Of a stretch of DNA of 64,000 nucleotides, positions 18,149 through 26,815 are shown piece after piece. This DNA is from Deltaproteobacteria bacterium. GTDB lineage: Bacteria > Desulfobacterota > Syntrophorhabdia > Syntrophorhabdales > Syntrophorhabdaceae. The stretch is from assembly GCA_022711595.1 (NCBI GenBank), contig JAKLET010000019.1:1-64000 (forward strand), given 5' to 3'. How positions within the stretch are numbered: the stretch's first letter is position 1; the number at the start of each line of letters is the position of its first letter. The notes below the pieces were generated by a model, which made no database searches, was not told the origin of the DNA, and was given only the letters and a program-made list of their open reading frames with translations. Both the position numbers and the translations under genes were made by a program.

Positions 18149-18950
18149 GCCTGCTAAGCCGCTATCGAAAAAGGCCCAGGCTCAAAAAGAAGCCCTGAAG
18201 AAGCAGCGCATAAAGGATAAAGTCGTTTTTGCCTCGATCATAATCGTCATTGTTATCGTAGTTATCGTTCTCTATTTTGTGCTGAGAGGAAGATCATCGG
18301 AAACAGATGTTGCCGGTGTGCCTAAAAATATCCCGGGGCAAACAGGAAGCGCACTGCAGGGGACAGGATTGCCTCAGGAGGTCCAGGCGGTCTTATCAAA
18401 GGCAAAATTGAAACTCGAATCGGTCAATAATAAAGACATTGTAAAGGTCATTGTCGAAAAACCGCCCGGAAGGGACGGCGTTGAGATGATCTATCGATAT
18501 GACTGGTCAATAAACGGCCAGCCGGCAGGTGATGGAAGCGACAGCCTGAGCGGATTCAAGCGGGGTGACAAAGTGGCGGTGAAGGTCACGCCGTTTGAAG
18601 GCGAAAAAGCATTACAGGCGAGGGTCCTTGAGTTTTCGATTCAAAATACCCCGCCGCATGTTTCAGAAGACAAGCAGTTCAAATATGACGGAAAATCATT
18701 TTCCTATCAGGTCAAGTGCACCGATCCTGATGGTGATACCCTGACATATGAACTGACCGAGGCGCCGCAGGGTATGTCGATAGACCCTAAGACCGGGACG
18801 ATAAACTGGCAGCTCACAGAGAATGATTACGGACAGCACAACGTCAAGGTAAAGATCTCCGATAATAAAGGCGGAGTGGCAATGCACCCGTTCAAGATCG
18901 ACCTCCCCAAACCAACCGAAGAAAAGAAACCTGCAGAAAATAAAAAATAA
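18138..18950 (+). CDS. Membrane-anchored cadherin-like (putative Ig) protein in the pilus operon
   Basis: I do not recognise a named orthologue. From the ATG at 18138 the protein has 270 residues: a basic lysine-rich cytoplasmic tail, one transmembrane helix (FASIIIVIVIVVIVLYFVL), a Gly/Pro linker, an all-beta segment with YDWSINGQPAGDG, and a C-terminal cadherin-like/He_PIG domain (DPDGDTLTYELTEAPQGMSI, then TGTINWQLTENDYG). The topology puts both beta domains in the periplasm. It overlaps pilX by 11 nt and ends the first pilus block, so a role in the pilus machine is likely: a periplasmic bridge, or a PilY1/minor-pilin chaperone. That role is inferred from position only. Confidence 0.75.
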   Translation: MPTKPAKPLSKKAQAQKEALKKQRIKDKVVFASIIIVIVIVVIVLYFVLRGRSSETDVAGVPKNIPGQTGSALQGTGLPQEVQAVLSKAKLKLESVNNKDIVKVIVEKPPGRDGVEMIYRYDWSINGQPAGDGSDSLSGFKRGDKVAVKVTPFEGEKALQARVLEFSIQNTPPHVSEDKQFKYDGKSFSYQVKCTDPDGDTLTYELTEAPQGMSIDPKTGTINWQLTENDYGQHNVKVKISDNKGGVAMHPFKIDLPKPTEEKKPAENKK

Positions 18951-19357
18951 TATTCAAGCGATTTCTCTTATACGCAGGAGGATGCTTTGAATTTATTGAA
19001 ATAAACGATCTTGCAGCACATATTGGCAATTGAATGAAAGGTGTGTATTAGTTAATAATATCAATAAGATGAAACGAATACTTGAGTAAACAGCATGAAA
19101 ATGTGAGCTAACCTGAAAAAATATGTTGACAAAAAAAAGTGCTTCTGTTAAATTTTTCAACATGATAGGCACAAAAAGGATAAATCTCTTTCCCTTATAT
19201 GCTTATAACGCATCGAACATATTGCCGTTATTTGGCAACGGCAAGCCCGGTAAGGGTCGCGGTGAGTATAATTGTTTAAGGCAGAACATAATGTCTATTG
19301 TGTCAAGCGGGGGTTTGAGCGGGCGGCCGGTATTTCCGGATCGTACGTAACGAAAAT
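18951..19357 (+). other. Leader region upstream of the pilMNOPQ block
   Basis: A 407-nt gap between the two pilus blocks. It contains a promoter candidate (listed separately), then about 200 nt of untranslated leader. The leader has a perfect hairpin, TTGCCGTT (19222-19229) with AACGGCAA (19237-19244) around atttggc, followed by a G-rich stretch. A 75-codon frame at 19123-19350 overlaps the promoter and has no family resemblance, so I do not call it a gene. I tried to fit the leader to known cyclic-dinucleotide riboswitch cores and could not. Confidence 0.6.
19126..19153 (+). promoter_or_regulatory. Predicted sigma70 promoter for pilMNOPQ
   Basis: A consensus TTGACA (19126-19131) is followed after 16 nt by TTAAAT (19148-19153). 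It would produce a leader of about 200 nt before the pilM start. Confidence 0.55.
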
Positions 19358-21004
19358 ATGACAAATCCATTCGAGATCTTTGGACTTGTAATTATTTTAG
19401 TGTACATAGTGATGTATCTTTTTGGCGCTTATGTGGCGTACCGTATAGGCAGCAAGTTCGGAATAGGCGCATTCTGGGAATATCTGATCCCTTTTTACAA
19501 TATAGTCCTTCTTTGCAGGTGCGGCGGGGTGTCCGCGTGGAACGTGCTGGGATTGATGATACCCATCGTAAATATTTATTCAACGGTGAGTATATGGGGA
19601 AGCATCGCAGAAAAGCTGGGCAAGAGCTACTGGCTCTACGGCATAACGATACTTCTTTTCGGGATACCGATATTAATACTCGCCTTTGACAGCTCGACGC
19701 CCGAAGGCGAAATGACCATCATCCGCGAACCCATCTTCGAACAGCAGGCGGAAGACACGACTCCTTCCGCAGGATACGGGTATGTCGAACCGGATGCCGG
19801 GATGCAAAGGGCTGTAGAAGAGCCCCTGCCGGAAGAAGTTGAAAAGGAAGAGGGCCTGCCCGAATTCAGGCATGATGATATTCAGAAATCCGAGGCGGAG
19901 AAGCCGGCGAAGATAAAAGCAAAGAAGAACATGTTCGAGTCTCTCAAACAGTCCGGGATGTTCAGCAGCTTTGTCGTAAAGCAGATAACGGACCTGGTCG
20001 GCGTCGACATCGGTACAACCTCTATTAAATTATGCATACTGAAGAATCTGAAAGGATCCTTTTCAATACAGAATGTTATCAAAAAAACCTATGAACAGGA
20101 GCTTATAAGCGACGGCCATATCGTCGACATAGATTTCCTTTCGCAAGAGCTGCGGGACATCTTCAATGAGAACAATATCAAGACTAGGAACGCGGCCTGC
20201 GCCCTTTCAAGCTACTCGGTGATCTCCAAGAAGATCGGCGTCCCTTTTATGGATGATGACGCGCTGGAAAACATGATAAGCGTTGAGGTCGAGAACGCCA
20301 TACCATTTCCGATCAAGGACATTTATTACAGCTATTATGTACAGGGTGTCGATCCGGAAAAACAGAACATGATGAACGTTAAGATAGTCGCAGTTAAAAA
20401 AGAAATCGTTGACGCGTATATAGCAACGTTCAATATGGCCGGCCTTAGTTTGCAGATACTGGATGTGGACATGTTCGGCATCTCAAATGTGGTCGAACAG
20501 GTCTATGCGCCGAAAGAGAACTCTGTGCTGATAGTGGACATCGGCGCATCGGTGACAAACATAGCCATTCTGAACGGTGAGAACATAGAATTCACCCGTG
20601 AGATCCTCATGGGTGGGAAATACCTGACGGGCCAGATACAAAAATCAATCAAGGTAAAATACAAGGACGCGGAGCAAAAGAAGCTGACGGCCAACTCCGA
20701 TGTCGTCTATCTTTTTGAGGACTTTATTTTCAACATCTCTTCGGAAATAAACAAGACGGTGAGGTTCTATCTCGCGACGAAGCCGAAGGAGAACATCGGC
20801 AAGATATATGTCACGGGAGGCTCTTCACTTTTACCGGGGATCAAGGAAAAGATCGTGGATGAAACAGGCATAACGGTTGAAGTGATCGATCCCTTTCTTT
20901 TGATCGAGGGTGGCAGTGGGCAGGCGGGCATGTACGATGAAATGAAGGAGTTCATGGTCGTACCGGTCTATCTGTCAACTCGAATAACGGATCTGATGGC
21001 GTGA
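19358..21004 (+). CDS. pilM: PilM fused to an N-terminal multi-pass membrane domain
   Basis: 548 residues against about 350 for ordinary PilM. Residues 1-110 form a hydrophobic domain with about four transmembrane segments and motifs IGSKFGIGAFWEYLIPFYN and MIPIVNIYSTVSIWG, resembling the DUF5684 family of small membrane proteins. An acidic Pro/Glu-rich linker (about 111-205) follows. Residues 206-548 are a complete actin-like PilM: GVDIGTTSIKLCIL, VENAIPFPIKDIYY, VLIVDIGASVTNIAIL and VTGGSSLLPGIKE. PilM normally sits in the cytoplasm bound to the PilN N-terminus; here it would be membrane-tethered. No good ribosome binding site is seen at either 19358 or a possible internal start near 19931. 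It is followed by pilN after 1 nt. Confidence 0.9.
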   Translation: MTNPFEIFGLVIILVYIVMYLFGAYVAYRIGSKFGIGAFWEYLIPFYNIVLLCRCGGVSAWNVLGLMIPIVNIYSTVSIWGSIAEKLGKSYWLYGITILLFGIPILILAFDSSTPEGEMTIIREPIFEQQAEDTTPSAGYGYVEPDAGMQRAVEEPLPEEVEKEEGLPEFRHDDIQKSEAEKPAKIKAKKNMFESLKQSGMFSSFVVKQITDLVGVDIGTTSIKLCILKNLKGSFSIQNVIKKTYEQELISDGHIVDIDFLSQELRDIFNENNIKTRNAACALSSYSVISKKIGVPFMDDDALENMISVEVENAIPFPIKDIYYSYYVQGVDPEKQNMMNVKIVAVKKEIVDAYIATFNMAGLSLQILDVDMFGISNVVEQVYAPKENSVLIVDIGASVTNIAILNGENIEFTREILMGGKYLTGQIQKSIKVKYKDAEQKKLTANSDVVYLFEDFIFNISSEINKTVRFYLATKPKENIGKIYVTGGSSLLPGIKEKIVDETGITVEVIDPFLLIEGGSGQAGMYDEMKEFMVVPVYLSTRITDLMA

Positions 21005-21005
21005 T

Positions 21006-21542
21006 ATGATAAAGGTAAACCTGTTACCATATAAGAAAACAAAAACGAGCGCGTTGAAGGTCAACCTCGTTACCTTCTGCCTGCTCCTCTTTATCGGCAA
21101 CATACTCTTCTGGAGTATCTTCTTCTATAACTGGAAGGATATAAGCGATTACCGGAAGAACATCGCCTATACAAAGACAGAGCTTGCAAGCCTGCAGCCG
21201 TATTATCAGGAGTATCAGAGGATCCAGCAGGCGAAAGCGGAGATCGAACGCAGGATAAAGGTTGTCAATAAGCTCAAATCGGGAAGGGCCCTGGCTGCAC
21301 GGTCGCTTTTTGACCTGTCCACATCGATAAAGGAAGGGGTCTGGCTGAAGACATTCAAAAAGACTGAAGACAAATTCGAGATCGAAGGGAGATCGCTTGT
21401 CAACGAATCCATATCGGATTTCATGGAAATGCTCGCGAAGCTCCCATATATAAAGAACCTTGAATTGAAGAGCATTCAGGATGTGACGGAAGAAGGCCTC
21501 GTTATCAAGAAGTTCATAGTTCAGGGGAATATGTCATTATGA
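21006..21542 (+). CDS. pilN: Type IV pilus inner-membrane alignment protein PilN
   Basis: 178-residue bitopic membrane protein. The short cytoplasmic N-terminus has the VNLLPY motif that binds the PilM groove, followed by one transmembrane helix (FCLLLFIGNILFWSIFFY), a coiled coil (about 50-90) and a ferredoxin-like periplasmic domain. Together with PilM, PilO and PilP it connects the cytoplasmic motor to the outer-membrane secretin. It begins one base after pilM and overlaps pilO by 4 nt. Length and motif are normal, so the unusual membrane-bound PilM apparently keeps the standard partner peptide. Confidence 0.94.
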   Translation: MIKVNLLPYKKTKTSALKVNLVTFCLLLFIGNILFWSIFFYNWKDISDYRKNIAYTKTELASLQPYYQEYQRIQQAKAEIERRIKVVNKLKSGRALAARSLFDLSTSIKEGVWLKTFKKTEDKFEIEGRSLVNESISDFMEMLAKLPYIKNLELKSIQDVTEEGLVIKKFIVQGNMSL

Positions 21543-22198
21543 GAGTAGGCTTCGAACCAAAGACCCTTGGAAAAAAGATAGAGAAGATACCGCAAAAGTA
21601 TATTCTCATTGTCATGGTTGTCATCGTGCTCGCCATTCTGGGAGCACTGTATTATTTCGTTATGATCCCTCAGCTGGAGACAAAAAGCAAGCTCGTTCAG
21701 GAGTACGCGAAATTGCAGGCGGAGCTTAAGAAACTGCAGGACATTAAGAAGAACATAGACAAACATCGAAAGGAATATGCGCAGATGCAGGAACTGCTCC
21801 AGGACGTGATGCGCCAATTGCCTGAGTCAAAGGACCTGCCAAATCTGCTCAGAAGCGTTACGGGCGTGAGCGAAGAGACAAGGCTGAAGATAAAACAGTT
21901 TGAGCCGAAACAAATAAAGAACAGGGATTTTTATTCAGAACTTCCCTTTGATATCAAGTTCCAGGGTAAGTTCGGTAACCTGGCATCTTTTCTGGATGGT
22001 GTGAGGAAACTGGAAAGGATCATAAGCATCAACAATTTTTCAATAGAGTCAAAAGGTCCCCCGAATAAAGCGGTCCTCGAGGGTTCATGCGGGGCAAACG
22101 CATATGTTTATTTACGGGAGCCGGTGAAAAAAGCTGAACCGGCACCGAAAAAAGGTGCAAAAAAGGCAGGAGATGATGCAGCATCTAAGAAAAAGTAG
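21539..22198 (+). CDS. pilO: Type IV pilus inner-membrane alignment protein PilO
   Basis: 219-residue bitopic protein: a short basic N-terminus, one transmembrane helix (ILIVMVVIVLAILGALYYFV), a long coiled coil (about 43-85) and a periplasmic ferredoxin-like domain with FKGKFGN-like sequence (FQGKFGNLASFLDGVRKL). The C-terminal lysine-rich tail is a low-complexity extension. PilO dimerises with PilN. The start codon overlaps the pilN stop as ATGA, and the 3' end overlaps the start region of pilP, so the three are coupled. Confidence 0.94.
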   Translation: MRVGFEPKTLGKKIEKIPQKYILIVMVVIVLAILGALYYFVMIPQLETKSKLVQEYAKLQAELKKLQDIKKNIDKHRKEYAQMQELLQDVMRQLPESKDLPNLLRSVTGVSEETRLKIKQFEPKQIKNRDFYSELPFDIKFQGKFGNLASFLDGVRKLERIISINNFSIESKGPPNKAVLEGSCGANAYVYLREPVKKAEPAPKKGAKKAGDDAASKKK

Positions 22199-22667
22199 CG
22201 CCATATTCTGCGCCTGCATTCTGTTCTGTGCGTCCTGGGCATCAGCCCAGAGCACCAGGGCGCCGCAGCCTGTTCAAAAACCTCAGGAACAAAAGACGGA
22301 GATGAAATATAACGTGGAAGATTTTTCTTATGCGAGCGAAGGGACCAGAGATCCCTTTGAACCGATCCTCCTTATGAAGGCAAAGACATCCAGAGGGATG
22401 ACGGTAAGGACATCGAAAGACAAGAAGGAACCTCAGGAAAAGATAGGATACGAGCTTGAGGCCCTGAGGCTTGTCGGAGTTATAAAAAGCGATAAAGGAA
22501 TGATAGCAATGATGGAAGATACACAGGGCAAGGGCATCTTTTTCAAAAAGGGTGACCACCTGAACAAGAATATGTGGGTTATTGATGTTACGACCAGCAA
22601 TGTTGTGTTGGGTTACAAATCAAAAGGGGAAACAAAGAAGGTTACCGTTGATATCCCCAAGAACTGA
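22173..22667 (+). CDS. pilP: Type IV pilus assembly protein PilP
   Basis: About 164 residues. PilP links the PilN/PilO heterodimer to the secretin PilQ in the periplasm. The protein has a signal sequence ending at WASAQ, a proline/glutamine-rich linker (RAPQPVQKPQEQK), the conserved SYASEGTRDPFEPIL segment and a small beta domain (LRLVGVIKSDKGMIAMMED, then GIFFKKGDHL). Most PilP proteins are lipoproteins; no lipobox cysteine is evident here, so this one may be soluble or retained by its signal anchor. I prefer an ATG at 22173 or 22176, next to AGGAG, over the upstream GTG at 22155. Confidence 0.92.
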   Translation: MMQHLRKSSAIFCACILFCASWASAQSTRAPQPVQKPQEQKTEMKYNVEDFSYASEGTRDPFEPILLMKAKTSRGMTVRTSKDKKEPQEKIGYELEALRLVGVIKSDKGMIAMMEDTQGKGIFFKKGDHLNKNMWVIDVTTSNVVLGYKSKGETKKVTVDIPKN

Positions 22668-22677
22668 AGGGTGAACT

Positions 22678-24132
22678 ATGAGTAGAAAAATAATGCTATT
22701 ATTTTTTCTGTTACTTTTAATCATACCCTTGTTATGCTTCAGCCAGTCAGCGAAAAAAAGTACCCCGTCAACGAAGGTTTCCTTTGATTTCATGGATGCT
22801 GATGTCAGGAACGTTATACGGATACTTGCCGAAGTGTCTTCAAAGAACATAATTATTTCGGACGCTGTCAAGGGCAAGATAACAATGAAGCTCGAAGATG
22901 TCTTTTGGGATGAAGCCCTGGACCTCGTTGTCGAAACGGGGGGATTGAGGAAGGTTGAGGCAGACAATGTTATCCGGGTTGTAACCGTAAAAGAATTTGA
23001 TGACGAGATCAAAAGGAAGATAGGAGAGAGGGAATCATTCAGAAAAGAAAGGCTCGAAAAACAGAAAATTGGTGAGGAGTTTGTTACCGAAACTGTTTAT
23101 CTGAGCTATGTCAGCCCGGTGGATATGGAAAAGATGCTCAAGGGCGGTGAAGGAACAACAGCTCCGGGAGCATCAAAGAAAGGGTTCGTTTCAGAATTCG
23201 GGACCATCACCCAGGTTTCCTGGAATAACGCGCTCATAATAAGGGATACGAAAGAGAACGTATCCAACATGATAAAGATCATTCGCGAGCATGATAAGAA
23301 GCCGACCCAGATACAGATAGACTGCAAGATCGTCCAGGCTGACTCATCGTTCGCACGGGACATCGGTATACAATGGGGCACCCGCTACAACCAGACGTCA
23401 GGACAGCTTGGAAATAAAGAGGTCATGCTTTCAGGAGGCACCGGTTACACAAGCGCCACCGAGGGCGGGTCAGGCACACTCGTGTCCCCTGTGGATAAAT
23501 ACGGTTTCAGGACCGGTGGCTATATTGTACCCTACAATGTAAACCTGGGAGCGGCTGTCGCAAAAGACGCGGGCGGTATCTTCGGAATGTTCATAGGCGG
23601 AGCGGATGATTCTTTCCTGATCGACATACAGCTGTCGGCGCTTGAGAATGAAGGGAAGGGCAGAATACTGTCAAATCCAAAGGTGGTCACTTCGGACAAT
23701 AAAAAGGCGATTATTCAGCAGGGCAAGTCAATACCTTACAAGACATACTCCCAGTCGGGTACGCAGACACAATTTGCAGAGGCAGTTCTCGGGCTGGAGG
23801 TCACACCTTCGGTAACAAAAGACGGCTTCATAAGGCTTGACGTACTTGCAAAGAAGGACCAGGCAGACTTTACACTGACATCTGAAGGTGTGCCAACGAT
23901 CGATAAGAAACAGGCGACGACGATCCTTTATGTCAAAGACGGGGAAACGGCTGTTATCGGCGGTATATATGAGCGTACAGAAGGTGATTCAGAGAAGGGG
24001 CTGCCGGGATTGAGGAATATTCCGCTCCTCGGGTGGCTTTTTAAAAGACAGACCTCCCAGGACTCTAAGACAGAGCTTCTCATATTCATTACGCCGAGAA
24101 TAGTTAAAAACCTTTATAAGAACGAGGGCTAA
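22678..24132 (+). CDS. pilQ: Type IV pilus secretin PilQ (short form)
   Basis: Outer-membrane secretin through which the pilus leaves the cell. It has a signal peptide (residues 1-22), an N0/STN domain (FDFMDADVRNVIRILAE), an N1-like domain (TETVYLSYVSPVDMEKML) and the secretin core with VTPSVTKDGFIRLDV-like sequence, GGIYERTEGDSEKGLPGL and the C-terminal LLIFITPRIVK. At 484 residues it is well below the roughly 700 of many PilQ proteins and has no visible AMIN (peptidoglycan-binding) repeats. A helical, charged insertion (about 108-135) precedes N1. It is followed directly by a FlgT-like periplasmic protein gene. Confidence 0.94.
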   Translation: MSRKIMLLFFLLLLIIPLLCFSQSAKKSTPSTKVSFDFMDADVRNVIRILAEVSSKNIIISDAVKGKITMKLEDVFWDEALDLVVETGGLRKVEADNVIRVVTVKEFDDEIKRKIGERESFRKERLEKQKIGEEFVTETVYLSYVSPVDMEKMLKGGEGTTAPGASKKGFVSEFGTITQVSWNNALIIRDTKENVSNMIKIIREHDKKPTQIQIDCKIVQADSSFARDIGIQWGTRYNQTSGQLGNKEVMLSGGTGYTSATEGGSGTLVSPVDKYGFRTGGYIVPYNVNLGAAVAKDAGGIFGMFIGGADDSFLIDIQLSALENEGKGRILSNPKVVTSDNKKAIIQQGKSIPYKTYSQSGTQTQFAEAVLGLEVTPSVTKDGFIRLDVLAKKDQADFTLTSEGVPTIDKKQATTILYVKDGETAVIGGIYERTEGDSEKGLPGLRNIPLLGWLFKRQTSQDSKTELLIFITPRIVKNLYKNEG

Positions 24133-25473
24133 ATGAAAACGATTACTGCAGTCATCATATGCATATCGATTTTTATATCAGTTAACTGCATTGCAGCGGA
24201 TGAGAAGAACCTTCCCGTTAATACGAACGACACTACCATCGGGCAGGTGACAGGGAACCTTGACGGGAAGTTCAAGATCCTTCTCGGTGACAAGGCGATA
24301 ACCAATCTCGGCAAGAAAAGCGGTGTAATAAAAGGGGACATATTCAAACTGTACGACAAAAAAGACCCCAAGATGATGGACACTATTGGAAAATGCGCCG
24401 TAGTTGATATCTATGACATGTCGAGCGTATGCGAAATCATAGAGATGAAGCGGGAGATCGGAGTTGATAATGCAACGATAAAAAAATTGAAATATGAAGA
24501 CGCAAATCTGTTGCCACCCATATTTGCTTTATTGACAAAGATAGTGGAGCCCTATCCTCCCCATAAAGAAATCAGAGTGTTTATTTATGATATCTTCGAT
24601 GAGAACAGGAATGTTACGAAGTTTTCAGAGAAGGTCAAGAGTGAAATGAAGAAAATCTTTTTTCAAAAGAAAAGGATTAAGTCCGCAGGAAGAGGAGTCT
24701 CATCTTCTTTGTTCGCATATCTGCCGGGGGAATACAGCGAATATAACAAGGAGATCGAGGAGTACCTGGAAAAAGACCAGATTGATGTGATCATCTCGGG
24801 AACATACAAGATAAAAGAAGATAAGGAAAAAGGAAAAAGGATTGAGCTGTCGTTCTACAAGATCGACAAGAACTGGGAGGATCTGGCACTTGACACGATG
24901 ATCCCGGCCGCTCCTTATACGCAGCTTGTTTCAGCCGTCACCGTGCCGTTCACAGAAAGAAAGAAAGAGAAGACGGTAAATTGCCAGATCATCTATAAGC
25001 CTGTGCATCACAAGACCACAAGCCGCGATGAACGCAACGATATCATAAGCTATGAAACAAGGAACAATCCTATACTGGAATACACGCTCAGAAGGGCAGA
25101 GTTCAATATAGTTACTCCAACAGATTTTACAGTTACGATCGACAAGAACGAATTCAGGTTCGACAAGCAAAAGGAGTATATAATACCACTGTCAACTGGC
25201 AACCACACGATAAAGGCATCCTTTAAGAAAGGTTTCTATTATAATGATACATTTCTTGTCGCGCTTTCCGATCAGGATAGAATTGCTCAGAAAGATGCGA
25301 TCCTTACGATCGACAGACCGGAAGATCTTGTGATAGAGATCGAGGCAAATCCGCTTCCAAGGAAAGAGAACATCGTATTCAAGATCTATCGGAAATCCAC
25401 GAGAAGCGCGACGATGATGAAACCGGTTCTGCAAAGGGAGATCCTGAAGCCTGTCGAGACATACAAGGATTGA
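24133..25473 (+). CDS. Periplasmic FlgT-like protein of unknown function, downstream of pilQ
   Basis: I do not recognise an orthologue. The 446-residue protein has a signal peptide (about 1-21, ending CIAA). Then comes a small beta-barrel segment with NLGKKSGVIKGDIFKLYD, like the SH3-like domain of flagellar FlgT. A middle region (IRVFIYDIFDENRNVTKFSE, then IDVIISGTYKI) resembles FlgT/CsgG-type alpha/beta modules that act near outer-membrane channels. The C-terminus is beta-rich (STGNHTIKASFKKGFYYNDT). The ATG directly abuts the pilQ stop, so co-expression is very likely. A plausible role is stabilising the secretin or replacing the missing AMIN/peptidoglycan-anchoring function; this is inference. 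Confidence 0.75.
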   Translation: MKTITAVIICISIFISVNCIAADEKNLPVNTNDTTIGQVTGNLDGKFKILLGDKAITNLGKKSGVIKGDIFKLYDKKDPKMMDTIGKCAVVDIYDMSSVCEIIEMKREIGVDNATIKKLKYEDANLLPPIFALLTKIVEPYPPHKEIRVFIYDIFDENRNVTKFSEKVKSEMKKIFFQKKRIKSAGRGVSSSLFAYLPGEYSEYNKEIEEYLEKDQIDVIISGTYKIKEDKEKGKRIELSFYKIDKNWEDLALDTMIPAAPYTQLVSAVTVPFTERKKEKTVNCQIIYKPVHHKTTSRDERNDIISYETRNNPILEYTLRRAEFNIVTPTDFTVTIDKNEFRFDKQKEYIIPLSTGNHTIKASFKKGFYYNDTFLVALSDQDRIAQKDAILTIDRPEDLVIEIEANPLPRKENIVFKIYRKSTRSATMMKPVLQREILKPVETYKD

Positions 25474-25498
25474 TGACGGGTATGAAGAACCATGCCTG

Positions 25499-26188
25499 AT
25501 GGAGAGCCTGCTTAAGTTTCTTTCGCGTGAAAGTGCATTTTCACGGCGCCATTCCGAAGAGCTGATAAGGGAAGGCCGCGTAAAGGTCAATAAAGAAAAA
25601 GTCACTTCGCCCACCTTCAGCGTTTCACCGCAGGACATAATAACCGTTGATGACAAGGTCGTAAGACAGGGGACTATCTTTGTTTATATAGCCCTCTACA
25701 AACCGGCCGGATATTTGTCTGATCTCAAGGATCCCAGGGGAAGAAAAATGGCGAGGGACCTTATAAAGCATGATCTGAAATTGTTTCCCGTTGGAAGGCT
25801 GGATTACAGTTCTGAAGGTCTCATGATATTCACAAATGACGGGGAAACGGCGAATTACATAATGCACCCGAGATATGGAGTGACAAAGGAATACCTGGTA
25901 AAATTCAAGGGCATCCCTTCAAGAGAAACCATAAAAAAGATGAAAAAAGGGATCACCATAGATGGTGAACTTTATCGTGCCGATGATGTCAGGCCCTTTA
26001 AAATATCTGTTAGCAACGCATGGTTTAAGGTCACCGTGAACGAAGGGAAGAACCGCATGATAAGGAAGATGGGGGAGGCGGCGGGCCACCCGGTCCTGAA
26101 GCTCAAACGTGTGCGCATCGGAAAGCTTTTGCTGGGAGATCTGAATCCCGGTGAATACCGGCATGTGGAAAAGAACGAGATAATTTAA
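25499..26188 (+). CDS. RsuA/RluB-family pseudouridine synthase
   Basis: Isomerises a specific uridine in rRNA to pseudouridine. The 229 residues start with an S4 RNA-binding domain (LLKFLSRESAFSRRHSEELI, then GRVKVN). The catalytic domain carries the nucleophile in VGRLDYSSEGLMIFTNDG, with conserved KEYLVKFKG and EGKNRMIRKM. The length fits RluB/RsuA rather than RluA types, but I cannot tell which uridine it targets. The ribosome binding site is weak. It follows the pilus block by 25 nt and may be read from it. Confidence 0.93.
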   Translation: MESLLKFLSRESAFSRRHSEELIREGRVKVNKEKVTSPTFSVSPQDIITVDDKVVRQGTIFVYIALYKPAGYLSDLKDPRGRKMARDLIKHDLKLFPVGRLDYSSEGLMIFTNDGETANYIMHPRYGVTKEYLVKFKGIPSRETIKKMKKGITIDGELYRADDVRPFKISVSNAWFKVTVNEGKNRMIRKMGEAAGHPVLKLKRVRIGKLLLGDLNPGEYRHVEKNEII

Positions 26189-26201
26189 AGTAGAATAAAA
26201 A

Positions 26202-26295
<94 letters not shown>

Positions 26296-26740
26296 TGGCC
26301 TTGAAGAACTGTTTTAAAAGGCGCTGGCACTTATCTTTCAGAACACCGCCTGATACTGCGAGCTTATGGTTGAGAGGCAGGGCGTTCACATCGACAACAG
26401 AGCCGAAAGCACCGCCCTTTGCATCATGGCATCCAAAAATGAGCCTGCTGATGCGGGCTTCGATCATTGCGCCGGCGCACATGATGCATGGTTCCATGGT
26501 CACGAACAGGCTGCATCCGGTGAGGCGATAGTTGCCGATATTGCGGGATGCTTCTTCAATGGCGATGATCTCGGCGTGAGCGGTGGGGTTGTTGAGGGAC
26601 CTTGTCATGTTGTGGGCACGGGATATGATCGTGCCGTCTTTTGCCGCAATGAGCGCTCCAACCGGGACCTCATCCTTCCGGCGTGCTTTGTGCGCCTCCA
26701 AAAGGCATAATTTCATGTATTCTTCGTCCTGCACCAATCA

Positions 26741-26769
26741 AGTATACTGATTACGGCCGCTGAAATCAA
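26741..26769 (-). promoter_or_regulatory. Predicted promoter for tadA
   Basis: On the minus strand TTGATT (26769-26764) and TATACT (26746-26741) are separated by 17 nt. Transcription would begin near 26734, inside or just after the GTG start, which argues for the downstream ATG at 26716 or a near-leaderless message. Confidence 0.45.
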
Positions 26770-26815
26770 CATAACGGTGATGAAAAAACTGCGCTGTATC
26801 GAAAGAGATTAGTGG

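Noticed and set aside
19200-19290. GEMM-type cyclic-dinucleotide riboswitch before pilM
   Set aside because: A hairpin and an AACGGCAAGCC stretch looked suggestive, but the conserved GGGCAAACC and GGUAGGUAGC-like elements are not present.
19123-19350. 75-codon frame in the pilM leader
   Set aside because: It starts on top of the predicted promoter, has no ribosome binding site and no recognisable domain.
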